Origin: CAVQEK01 sp963711495
GTDB lineage: Bacteria > Bacteroidota > Bacteroidia > Cytophagales > Cyclobacteriaceae
Assembly: GCA_963711495.1 (NCBI GenBank)
Contig: CAVQEK010000013.1
Location: 992,001-1,056,000 of the forward strand
Length of the DNA stretch: 64,000 nt
Reading direction: 5' to 3'
Each line of letters begins with the position of its first letter. Position 1 is the first letter of the stretch. Below, in pieces: positions 56,647-64,000 of this stretch. The position numbers and the translations under genes were made by a program. The notes beneath the pieces are model-generated. The model saw only the letters and a program-made list of their open reading frames with translations, searched no databases and had not been told where the DNA came from.

Positions 56647-57050
56647 TGTGATGATGTGATGATGTGATGATGTGATGATGTGATGATGCGATGATGTGAT
56701 GATGCGATGATGTGATGGTAGGATGGTAGGATGATATAATGATGCGATGATGTGATGATGCGATGATGCGATGGTAAGATGATATGATGATATAATGATA
56801 CGATGGTATGATGATGCGATGATGTGATGATGCAATGATGCAATGATACGATGATGTGATGATGTGATGATACGATGATGCGATGGTAGGATGATATGAT
56901 GATATAATGATACGATGGTATGATGATGCGATGATGTGATGATGCAATGATGCAATGATGCGATGTTGTGATGATGTGATGATGTGATGATGTGATGGTG
57001 TGATGGTGTGATGGTGTGATGGTATGATGATGTGATGATGTGCTTATGAG
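56640..57050 (+). repeat. long 8-bp microsatellite after a GT2 gene
   Basis: About 50 units of consensus GATGATGT with variants GATGATGC, GATGGTAG, GATGATAT, AATGATGC and AATGATAC. The variants form higher-order blocks: the series GATGATAT, (A)ATGATAC, GATGGTAT, GATGATGC, GATGATGT, GATGATGC occurs twice, about 110 bp apart. The minus strand reads as His/Ile/Ser repeats in ORFs that are artefacts. Confidence 0.9.
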
Positions 57051-57059
57051 ATGATACGC

Positions 57060-58330
57060 TTGAAAGCGAGAGAGATCCAGTGGAACGAAACAAACCACAC
57101 AAAGTCCCCTCTTGATAGGGGATTTAGGGGTGTGTGGTGATATACTAAGTGATGATTAATACACTGCGGAATCCAATTGGTTGTCGTTAAGGAGGGGAAA
57201 AACCCCCGATTCCATCCAACCAGATTCTTCAGCGCTTGCGCACAAGCCATAGCGCCGGGCTTCAGCATGACGTTCCAATATGGGCATACAAGTATGAAAA
57301 AAAACACAGAAAGAACCACAAAGCCAACACCTACCGTCATCCTCGAGCATCCCAGCGGTGCCCCGCGCGTCGGCATGCGAAGGATCTGGTGGAACGAAAC
57401 AAACTGCAAAAAGTCCCCTCTAGAGCGGGGATTTAGGGGTGTGTCGACAATATAAAACAAATACATCCCGCTGCCTTTAACCAGATTCTTCAGCGCTTGC
57501 ACTCAAGCCAAATGCTCCAGGCTTCAGAATGACGGTTCAAAATGTAATTGAAAACATCGAGCACAATACATCAAATACTATGTTGGAAAACGAAAAAAGC
57601 ACTGGCCGGGTAAAATAGCGGGCCAGCGCAAGCCCTGAGGGTAGAAGCATTATTTTACCTTGATTTTTCTTTGGTTCGTTTCTTTTCATCTAAGGAAAAG
57701 AAATGAACATCCAGGCACAACGGCGATACGAAAAAACTGGCTTGAGGCTAAGTCAATAGCAAATAAAGATATAAACAACGTTCCGTTGCATTCCACCAGA
57801 TTCTTCAGCGCTTGCCCTCAAGCCAAATACCTGCCATTCAGCATGACGTTCCAATATGGGCATACAAGTATGAAAAAAATACAGAAAGAACCCCAAAGCC
57901 AAAACCCACCGTTATCCTCGAGCATCCCTGCGACGTCCCGCGCGTCGGCATGCGAAGGATCTGGTGGAACGAAACAAACTGCAAAAAGTCCCCTCTTGAG
58001 CGGGGATTTAGGGGTGTGTGGTGATATACTAAGTGATGATTAATACACTGCGGAATCCAATTGGTTTTTGTTAAGGAGGGGAAAACCCCCGATTCCATCC
58101 AACCAGATTCTTCAGCGCCAGCGCACAAACCATAGCGCCTGCCATTCAGCATGACGTTCCAATATGGGCATACAAGTATGAAAAAAATACAGAAAGAACC
58201 CCCAAGTCAAAACCCACCGTCATCCTCGAGCATCCTGCGGTGCCCCGCGCTTCGGCATGCGAAGGATCTGGCAGAAAAAACCATAAAAGTCCCCTCTAGA
58301 GTGGGGATTTAGGGATGTGTGGAAATGCGA
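57060..58330 (+). repeat. repeat mosaic with D, F, B, C and one A unit
   Basis: D near 57100, 57410, 57985 and 58287; F near 57125-57215 and 58019-58105; C near 57335, 57910 and 58215; B near 57225, 57480, 57800 and 58110; A core about 57646. The last D ends 30 bases before the epimerase start. No gene is supported. Confidence 0.85.
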
Positions 58331-58360
58331 CCTCCAGCTTCAAATTTTAATACAGACTAA

Positions 58361-59320
58361 ATGAACATACTGATTACGGGTATCACCGGTTTTATAGGGA
58401 AAAATCTGGTCCGGTATTTTGAGGGCCGCGAAGATGTGATTTTATATGGTCATTCGAGGAACCTGGATAAAGCGGCCCAAGTGACCGGACTAGCCCGGAA
58501 ATATTTGTTACCTAAGATATCCGTGGACGTGATCAATCAACATAAAATAACCGCTTTCATCCATCTTGCGGGTATTGCCCATGATTTGACGGGTAAATAC
58601 AATGAACAAGATTACATCCGGGCTAACTTTGAAAACACGCGACGTGTTTATGACGTGTTCAATCAATCTTCAGCAAAGAAATTCATGTATTTCAGCAGCG
58701 TGAAGGCGGTGGCGGATCAAATTAATGACGTACTCAAAGAAGACACTGCAGCCCGTCCCGGCACGCCTTATGGTCAGTCCAAAAGGATGGCAGAGGAATA
58801 TATCTTGTCTCATGGAGCAGAAGGAAAAAGCCTGTATGTGTCACGACCCTGTATGGTCCACGGTCCGGACAACAAGGGCAACCTCAACCTGCTCCATAAA
58901 ATGGTAGATTTGGGATTGCCATACCCGCTGGGAAAATTTCAAAATCAACGGTCATTCTTGTATGTCGGCAATTTGTTGTTTATAATCGATCAACTAATTA
59001 GTAAATCCGTGAAGTCCGAAGTATACAACCTTTCCGATGACGGTTATCTGGACACCCGTGATTTAATCCGGTTGATGGCTGAGGTGACGGGTCAAAAAGC
59101 AAGGATCTGGAACTGGCCGGCCGGTTTGATCCGCAGGCTGACAGCCGTGGGAGACAAGTTAGGATTGCCTTTAAATCACCAGAATCTAACAAAACTGACC
59201 GGTAATTATCAGGTGTCGAATGAAAAGATCAAAGCGGCCATCGGCGCTTCATTGCCGTTCACGCTGGAAGAAGGACTGAAAAACACCATTGCTCATTTTC
59301 ATGGAGTGGATAAAGTATAG
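58361..59320 (+). CDS. NAD-dependent epimerase/dehydratase (WbpV-like 4-keto-sugar reductase)
   Basis: The 319-residue extended SDR has ILITGITGFIGKNL (residues 3-16), the FSSVKAVAD segment with Ser112/113, and catalytic Tyr137 and Lys141 (YGQSK). WbpV-type enzymes reduce UDP-4-keto-6-deoxy-GlcNAc, made by a WbpM dehydratase, to UDP-QuiNAc. A WbpM-like gene lies 4 kb downstream and the next gene is a WbpL-like transferase, the same trio as in known QuiNAc/FucNAc-initiated polysaccharides. The exact stereochemistry is inferred. It overlaps the next gene. Confidence 0.85.
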   Translation: MNILITGITGFIGKNLVRYFEGREDVILYGHSRNLDKAAQVTGLARKYLLPKISVDVINQHKITAFIHLAGIAHDLTGKYNEQDYIRANFENTRRVYDVFNQSSAKKFMYFSSVKAVADQINDVLKEDTAARPGTPYGQSKRMAEEYILSHGAEGKSLYVSRPCMVHGPDNKGNLNLLHKMVDLGLPYPLGKFQNQRSFLYVGNLLFIIDQLISKSVKSEVYNLSDDGYLDTRDLIRLMAEVTGQKARIWNWPAGLIRRLTAVGDKLGLPLNHQNLTKLTGNYQVSNEKIKAAIGASLPFTLEEGLKNTIAHFHGVDKV

Positions 59321-60308
59321 TGTTGCCGTTGTGTTGCTGTTTATCCTCGAAGTGCTCTACTTTCGGGTGGCGATCCGCTATGGTATCGTCGACCATCCCA
59401 ACGACCGGACGTTACACCAAAAACCCACCATCCGTGGCGGTGGCATTATTTTTCTGATCACTCCCTGGTTGTTCGCCGTACTTTTTGGCGGATTACCCTG
59501 GTGGTTGTTGGCAGGCATATCGATCATTGGTGTGACCAGCCTGATGGATGATATCAGGGATCTCCCCAACCGGGTGCGCCTGTCGGCCCAGTTCCTGGCC
59601 ATGGCCCTGGTGTTCTGGAAGATCGGGGCATTTGACACTGATCCGGTATCCGCCATCGTTTTTCTGGTAATTGCCGTGGGGGCGGTGAATGCCTATAATT
59701 TTATGGATGGGATCAATGGAATTACCGGTGGTTATAGCCTCATCGCGCTATTGACCTTGCTCGTGCTCAATCAGTATGTAGTACATTTTACGGCAAACTC
59801 CTGGCTGACCATGCTGGTCGTTGCCGTTATGATCTTCAATTACTTCAACTTCAGGACCAGGGCACGATGTTTCGCCGGTGATGTCGGCAGCATTACCATT
59901 GCCTTTATCACTGTATATCTCATAGCGGTTTTGATCCTTCAAACCGGAAGTTTTGTTTATGTTCTGTTGTTATCGGTTTATGGCGTAGATAGTGTTTTAA
60001 CCATTATTCATCGCATGTTGCGCAAAGAGAATATTTTCAGGGCGCATCGGTCCCATCTTTTTCAGGTTGTTGTTTTTCATGGAGGTATCCCTCATTTAAA
60101 AATGTCACTTTGGTATATGGTCATCCAGGGTTTGGTGAATGCGGTGGTTTTAAACATTGCAGGAAAAAGCCCGGTCATCCAGGCGTGGGTTGCTGTGGTA
60201 GTGCTGTCGGTTTTGGCCTTGCTTTATATTGGGGTCAAACGACATTACCTGCGGATATTTCCAGCACGTACGCTGTCAGGCAAACCAGGACCCATAACTT
60301 TAAAATAA
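59301..60308 (+). CDS. polytopic phosphoglycosyl transferase (WecA/WbpL/MraY superfamily)
   Basis: The 335-residue protein has about ten membrane helices and loads a HexNAc-1-phosphate onto undecaprenyl phosphate. Key motifs are DHPNDRTLHQKPTIRGGGI (about residues 31-49), the metal-binding SLMDDIRDLPNR (about 81-92), NFMDGINGITGGYS (about 132-145) and the cytoplasmic HRSHLFQ (about 250-256). I chose ATG 59301 over the TTG at 59289. It overlaps the upstream reductase by 20 bases and the downstream monotopic transferase by one base (TAATG), so all three are coupled. Confidence 0.9.
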   Translation: MEWIKYSVAVVLLFILEVLYFRVAIRYGIVDHPNDRTLHQKPTIRGGGIIFLITPWLFAVLFGGLPWWLLAGISIIGVTSLMDDIRDLPNRVRLSAQFLAMALVFWKIGAFDTDPVSAIVFLVIAVGAVNAYNFMDGINGITGGYSLIALLTLLVLNQYVVHFTANSWLTMLVVAVMIFNYFNFRTRARCFAGDVGSITIAFITVYLIAVLILQTGSFVYVLLLSVYGVDSVLTIIHRMLRKENIFRAHRSHLFQVVVFHGGIPHLKMSLWYMVIQGLVNAVVLNIAGKSPVIQAWVAVVVLSVLALLYIGVKRHYLRIFPARTLSGKPGPITLK

Positions 60309-60904
60309 TGTATCAAAAAAGGATAAAAAGTTGGCTTGATCGACTGCTGGCGTCCTGTTTACTGGTGTTGGTATCTCCCATATGGATGTTGATTATCCTG
60401 GTGTTGTTGGTCACCCAGGGCATGCCGGTTTTCTTCCGCCAGGAAAGGTCTGGTATTAATAACAACCTATTTTTCATGTATAAATTCAGAACGCTAAAAA
60501 GGCATTATGGGGGTTTAGGCAGAAAGATCAGTTCGACCGATCTTACTCCCTTGGGAAAATTGCTGCGGCGGACAAGTCTCGATGAATTACCCCAGTTGAT
60601 CAATATATTGAAAGGGGATATGGCTTTGGTTGGCCCGCGACCTCTACCTCCTGCATATTATGAGCGGATGGATGATAAAAATAAATTAAGGTATTCAGTA
60701 AAGCCGGGGCTCACCGGTCTGGCGCAGGTTCGGGGAAGGAATAATTTGTCATGGCGGGAGAAATTTGATTTTGATTGTCATTACGTGGACCATCTGAGCT
60801 TTACCCTCGATTACCTTATATTGTTGAAAACCATCCCCCAGGTTTGGTCCGGTGCTGGTGTAAACGCCCAGGGGATTGAAGGTATGCCGGAATTTAAAGG
60901 GTGA
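60308..60904 (+). CDS. monotopic phosphoglycosyl transferase (PglC/WcaJ C-domain type)
   Basis: At 198 residues this is the short, catalytic-core form of the bacterial sugar transferase family. One N-terminal membrane segment (about residues 13-37) is followed by VFFRQERSGINNNLF, YKFRTL, the catalytic Asp92-Glu93 pair in RRTSLDELPQLIN, GDMALVGPRPLP and VKPGLTGLAQVRGRN. It transfers a sugar-1-phosphate to undecaprenyl phosphate. The ATG overlaps the stop of the polytopic transferase (TAATG). A terminator follows at 60998, so the 58361-60904 trio ends there. Confidence 0.92.
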   Translation: MYQKRIKSWLDRLLASCLLVLVSPIWMLIILVLLVTQGMPVFFRQERSGINNNLFFMYKFRTLKRHYGGLGRKISSTDLTPLGKLLRRTSLDELPQLINILKGDMALVGPRPLPPAYYERMDDKNKLRYSVKPGLTGLAQVRGRNNLSWREKFDFDCHYVDHLSFTLDYLILLKTIPQVWSGAGVNAQGIEGMPEFKG

Positions 60905-60997
60905 ACGGCATGCCAGGCCTTTGTGTAACCGGAAGCTTAAGAATATGAAAGAAAAGATTCGTTAACCAGATCAGATATGCCCAAGATCCTGAATAAC

Positions 60998-61023
60998 TCC
61001 CGCCGATGCGGGAATTTTTGTTT
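60998..61023 (+). terminator. rho-independent terminator after the sugar transferase
   Basis: TCCCGC (60998-61003) pairs with GCGGGA (61008-61013) around CGAT, followed by ATTTTTGTTT. It lies 94 bases after the stop and before the acetyltransferase gene. Confidence 0.85.
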
Positions 61024-61184
61024 ATGGACAAAATGGCAGTTTACTCAATTTTATTCATGGAAAATAACATGATATACCCAGGAATTTGATAAATTAGTGA
61101 TTGAAATGCAGGACTTCAAACGATTTTTTAAGAAGTCAAAACACAAAACACGTTATTTTTTTAATCCATTCAATCAATTGACTT
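61024..61184. other. AT-rich spacer before the acetyltransferase
   Basis: Contains no repeat of the A-F families. A promoter for the following gene must lie here if the upstream terminator works, but I see no exact TAnnTTTG. Confidence 0.3.
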
Positions 61185-61786
61185 ATGCTTTTATACGGAG
61201 CCGGAGGACATGGAAAAGTGATCATCGACTGTCTCCAATCCCAGGGAGAAGAAGTACTCGCAGTATTTGATGATGATGATGACAAAAGGACATTCATGGG
61301 CCTGGAAGTCATAAATTTTTATTCGGAAATATATCATCCCGAAGAAAAGGTTATTGTGACCATCTGTGAAAATGAGACCAGGAAGACCATAGCAGAAAAA
61401 ATTGACCATGAATTTGGGACAGCCATTCATGATTCTGCCATTGTTTCTCCGAGGGCACTGCTGGGCGATGGTACGGTGATCATGCACAATACGGTGGTCC
61501 AGTCGGGTACGAACATCGGAAAACATACGATCATCAACATCGGCACCGTAGTGGACCATGACTGTAACATTGGGGATTATGTACATATCGGCCCACATGT
61601 GACATTGTGTGATCATGTTCTGGTAGAAACTGGAGCCTATATTGGCGCCGGGCCATTGTGTTGCCGGGGATAACAATTGGTGCCTGGTCAAAGATCGGAG
61701 CCGGCGTGGTGGTGAACCGGCATGTACTACCCGGGACAAAAATGGATGATTCTTCAGAACGCACGATCAAACCGGATTTGGCGTAA
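61185..61786 (+). pseudogene. PglD/NeuD-type acetyltransferase, one frameshift
   Basis: The N-terminal domain (LLYGAGGHGKVIIDCLQ, residues 2-18) binds the nucleotide sugar. The beta-helix follows with VVDHDCNIGDYVHIGPH (about 124-140), containing the catalytic-type His. The frame breaks near 61648 (GAG-PLCC). Restoring one base gives AIVLPGITIGAWSKIGAGVV and the natural end at 61786. PglD acetylates UDP-4-amino sugars in bacillosamine-type synthesis. Here it lies between a PglC-like and a PglF-like gene, but no PglE aminotransferase is adjacent (the LegC-type enzyme at 8673 could serve). Confidence 0.82.
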
Positions 61787-62386
61787 GTTTAACAGGTCCT
61801 TGCAAATGATGCATTTATTGCGATGAGTGATAAAGTTCAATTCAGTCCTGATTTCGATTTGGAGTGGTTACGGGCTTGTTTATAATATATGAATTGGCCA
61901 TAAGGGACGTACCCAAAACGGGGCACAATGCATAAAAAGGTTTATGTTATTTATGTGTTATATTAAATCTCGATTAATAGTGATATTATTGCTGTAAATT
62001 GTGTTTATCAAGATATTGAAACCATATTCAGGCAAAAACAGCACACCCCGATTAACCTGATGTGAGATGGTGGGATGAAGAAAACATCTTGATTGAGTCA
62101 AAAATAGTACCTGAAATCCAATTATTACAGATTTGATCCATTTCCATCCCTAATTCAAAGGTGAAAGATAAGTAAGCATTTAATATGGATTCATAAGACT
62201 ATATGGATTTTCGTGAATTGTTTTAGTTGGAAATTGATGTATAGGCTTCATTATTTTAAGAGGAATTGTTTCAAAATAATACCATTGGAATCACACATAG
62301 CATGCTTTTGACCGGGTAAGAACACTTTTGTTTTTAAAGGTTTTTATTGTGTTTTTTTTAGTTACATTTGAGCTAATTATCTTTTT
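61787..62386. promoter_or_regulatory. 600-base AT-rich intergenic region with candidate promoter
   Basis: No gene or repeat family is recognised. TACATTTG at 62363-62370 is an exact match to the Bacteroidota -7 element TAnnTTTG, 17 bases before the next ATG. The only TTTTG upstream (62326-62330) is too far for the -33 element, so the promoter call is tentative. Confidence 0.4.
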
Positions 62387-64000
62387 ATGGATAGATTCCT
62401 GATTAAGATCCGAATACTGCCCCGCTGGATAATCATTGTCATTGACATCATCATTCTGTTCTTTTCGTCCTTGCTGGCTTACCTGTTGCGATTTAATTTT
62501 GATTATAGCAAGCTTAACGGATTTCATGTAAATACGGGGATACTCATTTTTACCGGCTTTGGACTATTGTCTATTTTAATAACCAGAAGCTATGCCGGTA
62601 TAGTCCGTTACACCGGTTTGCAGGATGCGGGCAGAATACTGTTGACCGTGGCTTTGGCTTCCGCATTGACTACCATTGTCAACTATCTATACTACTTTCA
62701 ATATGGTATGATCATTTTGCCGGCTTCGGTGATCATCATTGCCTTTTTTGTGTCGGTATTATTATTATTTGCCTATCGCTTGTCTGTCAAGCAGGTCTTT
62801 ACTTTTTTCCTCAACAAGGACCGGAAAAAGGACGGGGTGCTGATCTATGGCACTGGTCGTCTGGCCATGATCACCCGGCAAATCATTGAGAACGATTCCG
62901 GATCAAAGATTAAGGTAGTAGCCTTCCTGGAGGAAAACCGGCAAAAAGTGGGCAAGGTGGTCAATGGTATCCGTATTTTTGATGTTAAAAAAGATCTGGG
63001 GAAGATCATCATCCAGCAAAATGTAAAAGAACTGATTATCTCTGATCGATCAATTTCACTGCACCGTAAAAATATGATCGTTGATGAATGCCTTAAGCAG
63101 CATGTGAAAGTACGGCTTGTGCCGCCGGTAGAGAACTGGGTGAAAGGCGAATTGAGCTTGAACCAGATAAAAAATGTCAATATTGAGGAATTGCTGGAAA
63201 GGGAAAGCATTAAGTTAGACAACTATAATATCCGCGAAGAATTGAGTGGAAAAAGGGTCTGGTGTCCGGTGCCGCGGGGTCTATTGGCAGTGAGTTGGTC
63301 AGGCAAATACTGTATTATCGTCCTGAATGCCTGATCATGCTCGACCAGGCGGAATCGCCGTTATTTGAAATTGATAATGAGATCAAGCTCAAAAAGGGCA
63401 CGCTGCAGGTGGTTCCTGTAATGGGAGATATCACCAATGAAGAGCGTATGGAATCGGTGTTTAAGGAATATAAACCGGAATTGATCTTTCATGCAGCTGC
63501 CTACAAACATGTACCGATGATGGAAATGAATCCATCCGAGGCGATCTTATGCAATGTGAAAGGCACGAAAGTTCTGGCAGACCTTGCCGTGAAATATGAA
63601 GCCGAGCGTTTTGTAATGATATCCACCGATAAGGCGGTCAATCCCACCAATGTGATGGGAGCCTCAAAAAGGATCGCTGAAATGTACGTGCAATCATTGA
63701 ACAATTTTATTAAAGAGAAAAACCAGGAAGCAACCAGTTTCATCACCACGCGGTTTGGCAATGTACTTGGATCCAATGGTTCCGTTATTCCATTATTTAA
63801 AAGACAGATTGAACAGGGAGGACCGATAACGGTTACCCACCCGGAAATCACCAGATTTTTCATGACCATTCCCGAAGCATGCCAGCTGGTGCTGGAAGCG
63901 GGAGGTATGGGAAATGGTGGAGAGATCTTCATATTCGATATGGGCAAGTCCATTAAGATTGTTGATCTGGCCCGAAAGATGATCCAGCTATCGGGATTGG
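62387..64000 (+). pseudogene. WbpM/CapD/PglF-type nucleotide-sugar 4,6-dehydratase, frameshifted and cut by the window end
   Basis: These membrane enzymes convert UDP-GlcNAc to a UDP-4-keto-6-deoxy sugar. Four N-terminal membrane helices (about residues 12-130) are followed by a first nucleotide-binding domain (GVLIYGTGRLAMI, about 149-161). A one-base loss near 63262 breaks the second Rossmann motif; restored, it reads VSGAAGSIGSELVRQ. The frame then runs open to the window end with FHAAAYKHVPMME, the catalytic STDKAVNPTNVMGASKR and FGNVLGSNGSVIPLF. The enzyme would feed both the WbpV-like reductase and the acetyltransferase branch. The last part of the C-terminal region is missing. Confidence 0.88.

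Noticed and set aside
56446..57102. Long His/Ile/Ser-rich minus-strand ORFs (also 7365-7658)
   Set aside because: They are translations of the 8-bp microsatellite, open in several frames at once, and have no protein-like composition outside the repeat.
1..64000. tRNA or rRNA genes and transposase genes
   Set aside because: I looked for them when reading the intergenic regions and saw no cloverleaf with a CCA end, rRNA motif, or DDE/HUH transposase ORF. A covariance-model scan was not possible here.

Overview
The window looks like chromosomal DNA of a Bacteroidota bacterium, probably of the Saprospiria/Chitinophagia type. Reasons: a NusG-like UpxY regulator next to a winged-helix/nucleotidyltransferase gene, a Wzc-type kinase with a Tyr/Gly-rich tail, many TTG starts, no clear Shine-Dalgarno sites, and families typical of the phylum (DUF268, FkbM, S23 four-helix-bundle, Uma2, GIY-YIG). 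It is one large surface-polysaccharide (capsule/exopolysaccharide) locus, nearly all on the + strand, set in an unusually dense field of intergenic repeats.

Layout. 0-3.6 kb: small membrane protein, then Wza- and Wzc-like export genes, both broken by many single-base frameshifts. 3.9-10.6 kb: SDR oxidoreductase, winged-helix/nucleotidyltransferase, UpxY antiterminator, LegC-type aminotransferase and NeuD-type acyltransferase, separated by repeats. 10.6-21 kb: accessory zone of toxin-antitoxin-like pairs, Uma2 and GIY-YIG nucleases, an S23 protein, the ABC permease Wzm, an orphan N-terminal wzt fragment and a seven-unit tandem array of about 260 bp. 21-46 kb: dense biosynthetic cluster with Wzt, three sulfotransferase-like proteins, methyltransferases, a GT11 fucosyltransferase, nine further glycosyltransferases, two AsnB-type amidotransferases, a Wzy-like polymerase and a WecB epimerase. 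46-58 kb: repeat-rich DNA holding one minus-strand gene of unknown function, two GT4 genes that look like copies of the 38.5-41.8 kb pair, a WcaF-like acetyltransferase and a GT2. 58.3-64 kb: the initiation module, with a WbpV-like reductase, a WecA/WbpL-like polytopic transferase, a PglC/WcaJ-like monotopic transferase, a PglD/NeuD acetyltransferase and a WbpM/PglF-like dehydratase cut by the window end.

How it fits together (inference from families). The dehydratase, reductase, acetyltransferase and two phosphoglycosyl transferases would make and load a 6-deoxy-HexNAc onto undecaprenyl phosphate. The glycosyltransferases extend the repeat unit, which is decorated with fucose, sulfate, methyl, acetyl and possibly amide groups. 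Wzy and/or the Wzm-Wzt ABC transporter, then Wza/Wzc, would polymerise and export it. UpxY would control transcript elongation. No Wzx flippase is visible.

The most unusual non-gene signal is a degenerate 8-bp periodicity. C/A-rich, G-poor octamer arrays sit directly before the start codons of about a dozen genes, and their reverse-complement type (G-rich, C-poor) directly follows the stops of four genes. Around these lie REPIN-like inverted-repeat doublets and a hairpin-bearing repeat family. Single-base frameshifts are frequent, so sequencing error must be excluded before calling pseudogenes.
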